The position numbers and the translations under genes were made by a program. The notes beneath the pieces were generated by a model that made no database searches, had not been told where the DNA came from, and saw nothing but the letters and a program-made list of their open reading frames with translations. From Thereva unica (Eukaryota; Arthropoda; Insecta; Diptera; Therevidae): a stretch of DNA of 64,000 nt. Each line of letters starts with the position of its first letter. Positions within the stretch are counted from its first letter, which is position 1. Of the stretch, positions 53,501-64,000 are shown piece by piece. The stretch is taken from NCBI GenBank assembly GCA_949987705.1, contig CATLJY010000911.1:124001-188000 (forward strand). Reading direction: 5' to 3'.

Positions 53501-54983
53501 TGCCACTGCTGCATTACCTTCAATTCCTACGCGACCTGTTTCTCTCCCTCAATTAACAAAAGTTCCTATAAAAGAAAACTAATTTCCCTGTTGTCCTCTT
53601 CTAACTAACACTATAGACATAGATCTTAGTTTAATATTTAAATATTAAATACCTACTTACAATGTTCTTTTATTAATGTTAATAGTCTTAATAGACTTGA
53701 TTTTTCTCTATCGTCTCCGAAGCTTTTTTCCTCATTTGTCCTAAGCTACGTTTATTGCAGTTTACATTTTCGATGTATTCCATGATCTTATCACACACTT
53801 CCCCCTTTTGATTTACCCCAAAAGTAACATACTCGGTTAAAAGCCAGTGCTTAGGTTAATAGTGTTATTGACTGAGAATTCTACTTTTACTAATTTTTTA
53901 TACCACTTCCCTGTCGAGTTTTCTTCAGCGCGCATGCCGAATGAATAAAGTTAATTAATCTTTATATGTGTTGAGCAGACCTTTTAAATACATATAAAAC
54001 TCCTGCTCAACCAAATCAGTTTATCCATCGTAATAAGCATAGTTTTACTATAATTATGCTAAATTTTTCTCATCCGTAAATTTAAAATAAATTAAAAGAA
54101 ATTCTGGAAAAAATTCTTTTAAATACATACATACATATATGAGCATTTTCATTCAAAAATTGAGAGTTCTCCGCAGCCGCAAGCAACACAACCTCCCCAA
54201 GCAGAAGCGCGTATGCAACTGGCGGAAAATGTCAACAATCAAGTAATCAAAGTGATAAAAATACAAATTTCGTATTTTTTAGTAGAAATTGCTACAAATT
54301 ATTTCTGTAGCATACATATGTGTAAAATACAAAAACCTTAAAATAAAAATATATAAAAACGGGTGTCTTTCAGTCATAATTTGTAAATTTTTCAAATAAT
54401 CATTGAAGTCCCAGAAAAATACACCTCCCTTTGGCAATACGCAGTCGCGACTGATTACATGGCAGCAAGTGATTTGATAGGAGGAGTTAAATGAAGCTTT
54501 TGTCTGAGCTTTTAAACATTTTTAAGAGCTTAGCTGGGGATGTCACGACGTTTGAAAACAACTATACCTCGATCAGATATGATCTTACTTGGACGACTGT
54601 ATGTATTAAAATAGGATTCTAAGCATGAAATGACTTCTGCAGTTGTAGTGCTATTGACAGTATAGCTTTGTAAATTTTTTAAATCCATCTACAACTAAAA
54701 CTGCATACTTCTTCTTAGTTTTCGTGGTCAGCAATGGACCGTAATGATCGAGGTGGAGTTTCGGTATACTATGTAAATTACCCTCAACTTTGCCTGATTT
54801 AAGGGAAAAATAGGCTCATTTGAGACTGGATTCTACAGTACTGATTAAAATATTAAGACCACCTACTATGCGACATATGTAAAACTCTGACTTCCAATGA
54901 CTATAACTTTTTAACCTATAAATGTATTTAATTACAAAAAACCTGAAAATTTAGCTTGTATTATAAGTATTAGTAAAAAATTT
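50546..54983. repeat. Tandem array of three 1,478-bp units
   Basis: Units start with GCCACTGCTGCATTACCTTC at 50546, 52024 and 53502 (spacing exactly 1,478 nt). The third is 4 nt longer because of an ATGT insertion near 54877. Units differ at only a few bases. Each contains an LTR-retrotransposon integrase remnant on the minus strand and, near its right end, a segment with a Tc1-type end motif (TGATTAAAATATTAAGACCA). The array adjoins the Tc1 element by only 14 nt. It could be real segmental duplication or an assembly artefact. Confidence 0.88.
51590..51870 (-). pseudogene. Integrase-core remnant in each 1,478-bp unit
   Basis: Minus-strand translation of the first unit gives HLDHYGPLLT-like text with KKKYAVLVVDGF (the first Asp strand), then TTAEVISCLESYF and SRPSKIISDRG (the second Asp), in slightly shifting frames. 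These are the first two catalytic regions of a retroviral-type integrase. The same text recurs in units 2 (about 53068-53348) and 3 (about 54546-54830). It is a fragment, not a functional gene. Confidence 0.65.
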
Positions 54984-55066
54984 GTAATGACAAAATAAAC
55001 AGTAAATTCAGAGTTTAACAAAAATTAACTTCGCTATTGATTAAAATATTAAGACCAGCTTATCCT

Positions 55067-56045
55067 TTAAAATAATAGCCTTTTTCTTGAATGCATTGGT
55101 ACTCTTCGCGGCATGGAATGAACCAAGTTGTTAATGGCTTCCAATGGGATCTTTGCCCACTCGTCTACCAGTAATATTTTTAAATCCTCTAGATTCTTTG
55201 GCCGTTCTTTTAACACTCGATCTCCCAGCATCTTCCAAATATTTTCAATGATATTTAAGTCTGGGCTAACGGCTGGCCATGGAAGGACAGTAATGTTGTT
55301 GCTTTCCAAAAACGATAACGTTGTTCGCGCAGTGAGTGGTCGGGCATTATCTTGATGGAATATAGCGCCTCTTAGCGGCATTTGATTTTCCATTAATGGC
55401 AGCATCTTTCTCCTAAAAATGTTGATGTAGCTTCGTAAATGTTGATGTTCCAGTGATAACCTCCAGATCTGTCAGACCATACCCGGAAACACCACCCCAC
55501 ACCATAACGCTCCCGCCACCACTCTGATGTTGAACACATGAAGGAAGGTAAGTTTCCGCAGGAAGTCGTCTTACCGGGACTCCTCGATAAGGGAACAACT
55601 GAAAAGAACTTTCATCCGAAAACAAGACTCTTTTCCAATGCTGTGGTGCCCAATGTCTGCGGGCTTTGCACCACAAAAGCCTTGCTTTAGCGTGCCTTGA
55701 TGATAAAAAGCACTTTTTGGTTGCAGGTCGTGCAAATAATCCTTTCTCACAAAGTAATCGTGGCTCGCAGAAATCTGTGTTCCAGTTTTACGGCGAAGAT
55801 CTACCGATAGATCGTAACTGGATGATGCTCGATTTTGTCTTACCAGCTTCGTTAAAGTGCTTTCGATGCGTCGAGTAACCGTTTTCTTCCGTCCTGAGTT
55901 TTGTCTGTTTACAACAACTCCATATTCACTATGTCTTTGGATTGTTTGGTGTACACAGGTTTTCCTGAGTTCCAATTGCAGGGCAATTTCTCGCTCAGAT
56001 AACCCAATGTTGTGCAGTGCGATGACCTCGCATAGCGAACAGATT
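55067..56045 (-). pseudogene. Tc1-type transposase, frameshifted
   Basis: Fragments in at least three frames: an N-terminal helix-turn-helix text (SEREIALQLELRKTCVHQTI), the first catalytic Asp in LFSDESSF, a GGGSVMVWGG block, the second Asp in FHQDNARP, and Glu in DLNIIENIW. There are 34 residues between the second Asp and the Glu, a DD34E signature. Frameshifts occur near 55410 and 55570-55680. Confidence 0.85.
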
Positions 56046-57091
56046 ATTTAATATTTTATAAAAAAAAAATAATGTTTACCTGCCATAAAGTTATCTCACT
56101 GACCGATTTCTTACCCATTTTTCACAGTAATGAAGAAAATTTCAAACTTTACCCCAAAAATAACGGCAATAGTCATAATAACGGTGCCAAAAACAATATG
56201 AATAAACTCTGGCCTAGCGGATGTTTCAGTATTACTTAGTAAATGTTTTCTGATTTTTATGGAATTGCAACCATTCACAGGGTGGTCTTAATATTTTAAT
56301 CAATAGCGAAGTTAATTTTTTAACTTCCCAGTATAGTAAGTTATTGTAATTGGTCCGAAAATCGAAATTGAAAATTTCGACGTATTTTCATCTTTCAAGG
56401 TCCCAGGAGAATTTTAAGCAAAAAATTGGGAGGAAGTATATGTGTGTGTGTGTGCGTACGTACGTGGTCATTTTTTCCTGCACGATATCGCGTGAACCAA
56501 AAAAGATATCAACTTCGTTGAGGTGTCTATCGAAGCATATTAACTGAAATATGATCTAAAAAGACTTTCATGAAATTCGGTCGAGCCGTTTTTTGGTTGA
56601 AGCGACATAAGTGATTTTTGTACCTGCACAATTTCGCCCGAACCACGAAGGATATTGACTTACTTGAGGTGCCGTCCGCTCCGTATTCGGTCGAGCGGTT
56701 TTTTGGTTTAAATGACATAAGTGATTTTTGTACCTGCACGACATCGAGCGAACTATAAAAGATATCAACTTAGTTGACATGCCGTTCGAAGAGTATTAAC
56801 CAAAATATGATCTGAAAAGATTTTCATAAAATTCGGTCGTTTTTTCGTTTCCTTCGTTTTTTTTAACGTATTCATGATTTTGGTACCAGCACGATACCGC
56901 GCGAACTAAAAACAATATCGACTGCATCGAGGTGCCGAAAAAAGAATATTAACGAAGAAATGCTCTGAAAAAGTTTTTATAATATTCCCTTTTTAGGGGG
57001 TTTTCGCGATTATTTTAATAAAAATGAAAACTAATGCGAAGAAATACACTTTTTCTAATATTTATTTGCGAAGGTGGTTGATTAGTACAAA

Positions 57092-57540
57092 TGGGGGCCT
57101 CGGTAGCCTAGGGGGTAAGGCGACTGGCTACTATCCGAGAGGTCCCGGGTTCGATTCCCGGCCAGCCCCACGGTCCTTCGCTTTTTCCACTTTTCCACCT
57201 ACATAACTTTCCTTCTTTCTTCTTCCCTCTTTACATTCCTGATTCCCTCTGTCATAGCCTTCCTTAGCCCTTCCCCGCTCCACCAAAGCGCATGTCATCG
57301 GTTGGTTGATGAGATTCAACTCGTTTCAGGAGGCATAACACTCCAGCGAGTTGTTTCTCGATGCCCCGATGTCAAAGTCGCCAGTAATGGTTGGGAGCAG
57401 GTGGACTGCAAAATATCGCTGGTAGGTTGTGGCAGTTCCTTTCTTCCCCGACTAGAGCTGCTGTTCGACATTGCACTCTATACGAATAAAATAGATTGTC
57501 GACAGTATAAAGGACCTTTCCTGTGACTCTAGTCTTTCAC
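57092..57540 (+). repeat. SINE with tRNA-like head
   Basis: The head (57093-57170) resembles a tRNA gene. An A box-like TAGCCTAGGGGGTAAGG starts at 57104 and a B box GGTTCGATTCC at 57148-57158 lies in a 5-bp stem with a TTCGATT loop. Acceptor pairing is imperfect beyond five base pairs and the anticodon arm does not fold well, so it is a tRNA-derived SINE (or tRNA pseudogene), not an active tRNA. The body and an A-run near 57540 complete the element. It inserted in the left arm of an inverted repeat: the arm text is continuous across it. Confidence 0.7.
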
Positions 57541-57544
57541 ATAA

Positions 57545-59403
57545 AAAAAAAAGTGTATTTCATGTGTGTTAAGGCGAACTTTATGATAAGGGGTAGTCCT
57601 AAAGGGTTGAAACTACCCCTAAATCGTGGGAGTGGGAGTGGCTTCGTGAAGACATCTGCCAATTGTTCTTCAGTTGATACGTAATCTACTTGTATGAATT
57701 TTGCTTCTTCTTTTTCTCGTACGGAATTGTACTGCGTGTCGATATGTTTAGTTCGGCTATGGAACACTGGATTCTTAATGAGACTGATTGCTCCCTGGTT
57801 ATCAATCAAAAGTGATGTAGGCTCATGGATTGGATTTCCAATGTCTTCTAACAACTGTCGAATCCAAATGATGTCTTTTGTTGCTTCACGTGCTGCTACA
57901 AATTCTGCCTCAGTTGTAGATAATGCCACTGACTTCTGTCTCTGAGTTGACCAAGTGACATGAAGAACACGTACCCTAAAGTAAAGCGCCGAGTATCGAT
58001 ATCTTTTGCATGAGTTGCGTCAGAATATCCTAGCAAACTGTAACCTTCATCGCAATGACGATATTCTATGCCGAGATGACTTGTGCCTTTCAGATATCTT
58101 AGTATCCTCTTGACAGCATTCCAGTGGGGTTGACCAAACTTTGCAGAGAAACGACTAACATAATTAGTAGCAAACACGATGTCGCATCTGGTTACAAGAG
58201 CTGGAAACATCAAAGATCCGACTGCTTCCTGATATGGGATGTTGCTCTCTGTGTCACATTCTTCATTTTGGCTGAGCACAGTATGTGGATCTGCTGGAAC
58301 ACTCACCTCGTTTGCTACTTCTTGTCCGAACTTGTCTATCAACTTGTTGATATACTCACCCCATACGATGGTTCTCCTCATCATGTTCAATTTGAATACC
58401 TACGATAATCTTTGGCTTGTTGAAGGTGATCTCAAAAGTCGCTTTCAGATCTTGAATAAAGTCCGTCAGAATCGTTTCATCAGGTGAGAATACCAACCCA
58501 TCATCAACATAGGGGACGACCTTAATGAATGTTCCTTGAGTTTCCTTTGTGTAAACACACTTGTCAGCTTCAGATCGTTTGAAGTTTCTTTTAATCATGA
58601 AGTCATTGAATAACTTGTTCCAACAACGTGATGATTGCTTCAAACCATATAGAGCTTTCAGAAGTAAACAGACCATGCACCTTCTGGTGGTCCCATGTAG
58701 ATAGTTTCATCCAGACTTCCATGCAAAAATGCAGTCTTCACATGAAATTGCATAATTTTACATTTGTGTTGAACTGCAAGAGCCAAGAGAATCCTGATCG
58801 AATCGTATCGAGTTGTTGGTGAGAAAATTTCTTGATAATCTAAGTCTTCCTTCTGAGTAAACTCTTTCGCACAAAGTCTTGCTTTAAATCTTGGATTGTC
58901 CTTGTTACCCGTGTCCTTGATCTTGAAGACCCATTTTGATCCAACGATGTTCATTCCTGGTTCCTTAGGAACAACTTTCCAGGTAGTGTTTTTATTCAAA
59001 GACTCCAATTCTTCATTGGTTGCAGCCTTCCACTTAACTGCATCTTGACTATTCATAGCGTCCGAATATGTCAAGGGCTCTGGTCAGTGAAATTTGCAGT
59101 GAAACGAGTTGGCTTCTTTAGTTGGTCTCGTGATCTCAACTTTATTCGATTTGGATTGATCAATTCAACTTCGTTTCTGTCTTCATGGTGATCTTCGATT
59201 GCCTCTCCTTGAATTTCTGCAATCGGAGGTTGAACCTCCATTTCTTCTTTCGTTGAATCGTCTTGTACAATTTCTTCACACCTCTTCTGTAAGTTAATAG
59301 ATTCAGGGTTTGGTGGACTAATCGAATCTTCGTTGAAAATGACGAGAAATATTTCATTTCGTGGAATCTTTAAATAAACTCTGCATTTTTGTAAAACCGA
59401 CAA
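57545..59403 (-). pseudogene. Copia-type pol fragment (RT and RNase H)
   Basis: Four frames in order along the minus strand. First is a weak linker (59071-59403). RT start follows with KWKAATNEELESLNKN and GSKWVFKIK (about 58900-59070). The RT body has LLKALYGLKQS and YVDDGLV (catalytic Y-x-D-D, about 58500-58550), and RT end (GSLMFPALVTRCDIV). RNase H has ALSTTEAEFVAA, the K-H-I-D-T-Q-Y block and QLADVFTKPL near 57590. Frames change around 57920, 58370 and 58670. Gag, protease and integrase are absent, and no LTR is seen. Confidence 0.85.
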
Positions 59404-59479
59404 TCACACAATAATTGGGAAATATGTACCCTAATTTATTTGAGGTACTTCTGAATAATGGGGTGGTCCGTTTTTTTAC

Positions 59480-60140
59480 AATGACATTTAGGCAGGTAAA
59501 AACGGAGGCAAAGTAATAAAATTAAGATATTGCAAAGACCCCCTAAAAAGGGTTGCTTTTTGCATTTGTAGGGGTGACGCCCATGTTTTAAAACCGCGGG
59601 ACCTCGATTTTCGTGATCAGCGACCCCAAAAACGTTTAGGGTTCGATTTTCTTAACGGTGTTATTTTGGAACACCACCCCCCTCGTTTTGAAGGGACTAT
59701 ATAGTAGGGGTAGTTTTAACCCCTTAAGGGTTGAAAATAATTTATTTTTGCTTGAAAGTACACCAACAATCGAATTTGAAGCATAAACTTGAAAAAAAAA
59801 AAAATTTACAATTTTTTCTATTTTTAGCCGATTTAGGGGTCAACGCTTTAGGACTACGCCTTATCATAAAGTTCGCCTTAATTTAGTACAAATCAACAAC
59901 CTTCGCAAATAAATATTAAAAAAAGTGCATTTCATCGCATTAGTTTTCATTATTATTGAAATAATCGCGAAAATCCCCTAAAAAGGGGTGTTTTTTGCAT
60001 TTTTAAGGGTGACGCCCATGTTTTAGGACCGCGGACCTCGATTTTCGTGATCAGCGACCCCAAAAACGTTTAGGGTTCGATTTCCTTAACGGTGTTATTT
60101 TGGAACACCTTAACGCGCGTTTTGAATGGACTATAATATC
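59480..60140 (+). repeat. Direct repeats with GGGTGACGCCCATGTTTTA block
   Basis: Segments 59550-59690 and 59975-60125 are close copies: a CCCCTAAAAAGGG start, a TTTTTTGCAT patch, GGGTGACGCCCATGTTTTA, GGACCTCGATTTTCGTGATC, AGCGACCCCAAAAACGTTTA and TTATTTTGGAACACC in the same order. They are separated by 285 nt that include a long A-run. Confidence 0.75.
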
Positions 60141-60727
60141 TAATAAACTCGATGGAATGAGACCCGTTCTAAACGAAGTGATCTTTGGATTAGCACTTTT
60201 TGACGGGGAATTGTTTTCTACGCGTGATACAATTTCAGGAAATTTCGGTTCATCCCGAGATTTCCAGTAGTTACCGCAAAATTTGTTCTTTTTGGTCAAG
60301 TCTGACAAGTACTTAACAGTTACAGTTTTGCTAATATCTCCGGAAAGCTTTGGAATTTCCAAATGAAGTTCGCTTCTCAGTTTGTCAACGGCGCTTCAGC
60401 ACGCTGAATACGAATTTGAACACTCGCTTTAGTGCAGCGAACGAAATACGGAGGACATGTTTGTTTGCTAACGTTCAGGAAAAACAAATTCTCTAGAAAA
60501 ATCTTGTGGATTTACTACTATTATTATAGTTATTTGAGCTAGCTTCTCTCGGGATAGCTTTGTCATCAGTTCTAATACAAGCCAATTTTCCACTAGTGCT
60601 AAACGTACAACTATTTTCTAAGAAGTCAGTTTATTCCATCTTCGTTCATCATACTGGGAAGTCAATCGTGTGGACCGAAGGGGTCAAACCCACATCCCAA
60701 CTAGTTTTAAATTCTGAATTTACTGTT

Positions 60728-61417
60728 TATTTTCAAAATTTTCAGAGTTATGTAGATGCTCTTCAAATTGATCCACCTCTTCAATAGTTGCTAGCTTATT
60801 AATAGTGGCAGTGAGAGGTGCACTTGATGCATTTGGTTTTGAAGTTTCGGACTGAAAAAATTAAATACTGACTGAAATATTAAAAGATATATTTTCATCC
60901 TTTACCTCGAAAGAAATTGTTTTGGCTAATGTGTCCAGTTTGGCTTCAAGTCGTGCAAAAGCTTTAGACATATTTCCAACAACCTCAATCAATTTATCAA
61001 TTTTGTCGTTATTGACGCAGACAGCATTCGCTTGTAATATATATCTATAACGAACGACATATCGACATATCTATAAATGAAAACACATCGTCTGAAGAAA
61101 CCATAATGGGTTGTTGTTCCAAAATTGCGTACTGCTGTAAATTTTTTTGTTGTACAGTTTGTGGTGTGGGTTGCGGTTGGTGAAGCGGCTCTTCATAAAT
61201 ATGTTGCTCGTGAATTATTAGCTGAAAAATTATTATTTATTGTTAGTTATTCGTCTTGCTATATATTATATTCACAATTACCGTTGTGCTATTACTGGTT
61301 GCGTCGAATTCTCCATATACGGGTTAACATCCAAACCTTTCTTTTTGAAGGTGGTGTGGTATTTAGGGCTTCGCTATCAGACTGCACCAGCATTTCGGAA
61401 TGAATACCCTCAGCCAT
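60728..61417 (-). pseudogene. DUF4806-like gene fragment interrupted by Tc1
   Basis: Minus-strand exons: an N-terminal coding start at MAEGIHSEM (61417), an exon beginning 61221 (after a CAG acceptor) rich in Gln/Pro, an exon ending at a GAG-GTAAA donor (60906), and an exon from 60851 to the Tc1. The last has EVDQFEEHLHNSENF, the usual opening of the DUF4806 domain. Phase 0 holds at the last two junctions. The exon 2/3 boundary is unclear. After the Tc1 (left side, minus) only about 12 nt continue the frame before the tandem array at 54983, so the DUF4806 domain is missing. Related in kind to 1174-2094. Confidence 0.55.
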
Positions 61418-61473
61418 CTGGTAAGAATATATATTTTCTCTTAAAGCACTGCATTTCAGTCCAGTCGCAGAAG

Positions 61474-63111
61474 AGGGACTAAGAACGGAACGAAAACGAG
61501 AACGAAAGAACGAAATTAACCGAATAATTCATAAGAACGAAAACGGAAACGAAAACGAAATTTTTATTTTTCGTTCATGATTGAAAACGAAATAAATAAT
61601 TTCGGTTACCGGTTTTAACCGGTTTTATGTATCGGGGATGCAAGGGTCTGCTATTCACGTTGGCCTTGGAAGCTCCCACTTCTATTTCCCACTATTTTAC
61701 CGAAGTATCTACTCGCACTCATTACTAGTGCTCCGCTATAAAGTAGGAGAACCGAAGGTGACGTGATCGTCAACCACTGAAATATAGGAGTGGACTGCTA
61801 ACTGACAATGCTGAAGGCACCATTTTTCTCCAAAATAAGAAAACGTTTTTTATGTAAAAAAATTTTCTTCGAATTTAGGAGAAAATAAGTAATAAGATGT
61901 CTGTTATAATTCATAGAAATAAATTTCCATCACTCATTTTTATTTATGGGCAGTTTTTTGAAATATATTTTAAATTGTCAAAGGGCGAATTTAAAAGAAA
62001 ATTTATTGGAAGATGTCTTGCTTCTTAGATTAAATAGTTACAATTAATTTTTACATATATATTTTACAAATATATTCATATATACTAATAACTTATAACT
62101 TCATATATACTTAATACTTAATAATTATCCTGTGAATTATATCTTTAATTTAATTAACTAAAATTTTTATTTATTTTGGAATGCTGAATTATTTATATAT
62201 ATTTTTACTATAAAATAAATATGTTAGCAATTTTTTCTCTTATTTTTAATAATAATAATAACTTTATTTACAAATAACCAAAAGTTAACCATGACACAAA
62301 ATTTTTAAATAAGTAAGTTGATGATTGAAGTTGATTGAAATTTTTTACATTTAAGTTTTTAAAAGCATAAAGGGAATTGTCCGAACTTGGTCATTTTTGT
62401 ACGCGATGCTATGCAAAAAAATAATTCACCAATATTTTAAATTCTATTTTAGTAAACATCTGGTGCAAATAACTTTGTATCAATTGGCATTGTAAAAAAA
62501 ACCTTTTATTTTAGTATTTGATTTGATGCTACACATGAACCGGCTTCGGATTTGGTTTCAGTGTTGCCAAATCAAAACTCCATAAACCAACAAATTCAAA
62601 TCGATTTAAAATACAATGCAATATCTCTCCACTATATTGAATATAGTTTTCATTAAATAACATAATTAAAATTTCTAATAATGACATTGTTCTCATAACT
62701 TATGAATCTGACTAATAAATAAACATAATTAAAAAAAAAACAAGTTTTATTTCATACATAACCTGTTTCAATTAAATGTTAAAAAAATCATCATCATTTT
62801 TTTTTTTTTCAAGAGCGGCCAAAGTCCCATATAAATTGGACAATTCCCTTTTATGTTAATAATTTTTGCCAGCTATGACTAAAATTATGACAAGTGACTT
62901 ATTTGTCAAATATAAAAAAAAAAAATAAAAAAAGCATGTTGGCATACTTTTATTAGAAAAATAGTAAAAAACCGGTTTTAACGGTTATTTCATTTCGGTT
63001 CACGAAAACGAAAAACATATTTTTTGGGTGTGGACGAAAAGAACGAAAACGAAATTTTTCGTTTTTCGTTCTGATCGGAAACGAACAAAATACTTTTCGT
63101 TTTTAGTCCCT
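61474..63111. mobile_element. hAT-like inverted-repeat element
   Basis: The ends AGGGACTAAGAACGGAACG (61474) and the inverse of AGGGACTAAAAACGAAAAG (ending 63111) match, with strong GAACGAAAACG repeats over about 120 nt at each side. The AGGGACTA tip resembles hAT MITE ends, though a clean 8-bp duplication was not found. The interior is AT-rich with no gene. It interrupts the upstream side of the DUF4806-like fragment. Confidence 0.6.
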
Positions 63112-63796
63112 GGTTTTGAGGTCCCTGTGCGGACTAATTCGCTAAGTTGGTTTTTTGGGCACTTTCTTGGAGGCCAATGCATCTTTCCGTTTATTTCCCA
63201 GCCTTGTAGAATGATTCAATGCAACTTTTTCTTATTTTCAAGGGTTTGTGCTATTTTAAACATCGCGAAACTTAAAACAAACTCTGTAGCTTTTTCTTCC
63301 TTCGTATTTTCTCAACTGCCAAAATTGCTTTAGGCCGGAGCATAATTTGATCACACGCTAGCAATAGTTTTTCTTACGACCTCTTTATAAACATATCTTA
63401 TAATAAAATTAACTAACAGTAAACTTTCCTCTCTTCTCATAGTACTCCTACGGCAACTTTAGCTAAGAATAAATTCCAGTTAAACTCTTATAATAGCTTC
63501 ATTTAAGAACTTGTTATGATTAATCTTGATAGTATTCTAGTAATAACGTTAGCCAAGAGCAATATAAGAACAAATTCTTAAAAGAATCGGGTTACGGTAA
63601 TAACCGAGTACACTAGTCTTGCAAGAGAAATTACTAAGAATAGTCGGACGTTCCTAGTAAGCTGAGCAAGCTAGTAAAAGAGTTGTATTTTGTTAGTGGA
63701 AGTATCTTATGACATATACGAAGTGACTTTTAATATAAGTTGTATTATTTTTGCGTAGTGTTGCAGTTTTTTCTATTTGCCTATCTAATATTTGTC
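63112..63796. other. No gene seen; flank of the partial gene
   Basis: AT-rich, no recognisable frame; a possible upstream region of the coding start at 63797. Confidence 0.35.
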
Positions 63797-64000
63797 ATGG
63801 CTTCATCTTCGGAAAGAATTTTGCGAAAAGACTCGGGGGTTTATTTAATTTTGAATTATTCGCCTCAAATTATTGGCAATAGGTTTCCGTCAAAGAGAGA
63901 AGTGTTAAAAGTTTTTTTTTTTTAATTTGCGTGAAGTAAAATTAAAGTTACAAGATAGTGCACGTTTAGCGATTCGAGAAACACTGGTGTTTTGGAAGAA
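63797..64000 (+). CDS. Partial hypothetical protein (runs off the edge)
   Basis: From ATG (63797) the text MASSSERIL continues to REVLKV and then a 12-T run (63912-63923) that shifts the frame. One fewer T would continue as NLREVKLKLQDSAR up to the window end with no stop. This opening (short helix, FPSKREVL, then a DSAR helix) resembles small insect proteins of unknown function. A homopolymer error or a real frameshift are both possible. Confidence 0.4.

Larger units (their letters stand above)
56322..60704 (+). mobile_element. Helentron/DINE-like element, copy 2, with internal insertions
   Basis: The same AACTTCCCAGTAT left end (56322), subterminal inverse (about 60651-60662, one base altered) and 3' hairpin plus CTAG end (60701-60704) as copy 1. 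Its first 600 nt share the approximately 145-nt units with copy 1. From about 56980 on it contains an inverted-repeat region, a SINE, a copia fragment and two direct repeats, so it has been heavily invaded. It sits between T and T of the Tc1 right terminal repeat. Confidence 0.7.
54998..60727 (-). mobile_element. Tc1-like element, split by a Helentron-like insertion
   Basis: The left tip AACAGTAAATTC (54998) has its inverse at the right edge (GAATTTACTGTT, ending 60727), with TA flanking each side (54996-54997, 60728-60729). The repeat continues through AACTTCGCTATTGATTAAAA on the left and its inverse near 56285-56316 on the right. The right terminal repeat is interrupted by the Helentron-like element at 56322-60704. 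Without it the Tc1 would be about 1.35 kb, the normal size. The transposase is broken. Confidence 0.85.

Noticed and set aside
50546..54983. CRISPR-like or satellite interpretation of the direct repeats
   Set aside because: The unit is 1,478 bp with coding remnants and only three copies in a eukaryotic setting; CRISPR does not apply.
57093..57170. Functional tRNA gene
   Set aside because: Only about five acceptor pairs form and the anticodon arm does not fold; a SINE head fits better.

Overview
This window is eukaryotic, AT-rich, and almost entirely a graveyard of nested transposable elements. Spliced small genes, a BEL/Pao element, RTE- and CR1/Jockey-like non-LTR elements, a Ty3/gypsy element with an Osvaldo-like tRNA-Lys-type primer site, Polinton/Maverick pieces, Helitron/Helentron termini and Tc1 and hAT ends together point to an insect. 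A fly is plausible but the sequence does not prove it. No bacterial or organellar content is visible. No ordinary housekeeping gene was recognised. The only host-like coding units are a small spliced gene resembling DUF4806 proteins (1174-2094, +), a second interrupted gene of the same kind (60728-61417, -), and a partial hypothetical protein at the right edge.

Layout. (1) 0.8-2.1 kb: DUF4806-like gene. (2) 2.53-3.57 kb: Helentron-like non-autonomous element. (3) 3.92-13.19 kb: BEL/Pao element with both LTRs and a 5-bp target duplication. It is interrupted by two MITE-like elements and by a 3.5 kb Polinton fragment (DNA polymerase B, a small protein, capsid-like protein) sitting just after the RT catalytic motif. 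(4) 13.2-14.3 kb: two decayed non-LTR RT remnants. (5) 16.17-16.8 kb: TTTTTGTTG-type minisatellite, then an endonuclease remnant. (6) 17.9-25.0 kb: an RTE-type endonuclease remnant split by a 6,155 bp Polinton-derived element. That element has about 100 bp terminal inverted repeats, a GGCCAC duplication, and integrase, fiber-like, DUF8207-like and packaging-ATPase genes. It also carries a 729 bp foldback element flanked by TTAA. (7) 25.4-28.5 kb: nested inverted-repeat elements, a gypsy integrase tail, and a Helitron fragment with a 128 bp tandem array and a classical 3' hairpin-CTAG end. (8) 28.7-37.7 kb: CR1/Jockey-like non-LTR element with two 5' monomers, split by a 3.7 kb RTE-like element with a 9-bp duplication. 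(9) 38.5-49.9 kb: hAT-like element whose right terminal repeat is split by a nearly intact 9.54 kb gypsy element. Its LTRs appear identical except for one T-run, and gag and pol are joined by a canonical -1 slippery heptamer. (10) 50.5-55.0 kb: three tandem copies of a 1,478 bp unit carrying an integrase remnant. (11) 55.0-60.7 kb: Tc1-like element interrupted inside its own right terminal repeat by a Helentron-like element that holds a SINE and a copia pol fragment. (12) 60.7-64 kb: the interrupted DUF4806-like gene, a hAT-like inverted-repeat element, and a partial gene.

How the pieces relate. Most reading frames are transposon genes in different states of decay. Relative ages can be read from the nesting: gypsy is younger than its hAT host, the Polinton is younger than the RTE remnant, the MITEs are younger than the BEL element, and the Helentron-like element is younger than the Tc1. 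The two Polinton segments have complementary gene content. Integrase, ATPase and fiber-like genes lie in one; polymerase and capsid-like genes lie in the other. That is the most unusual feature of the window.
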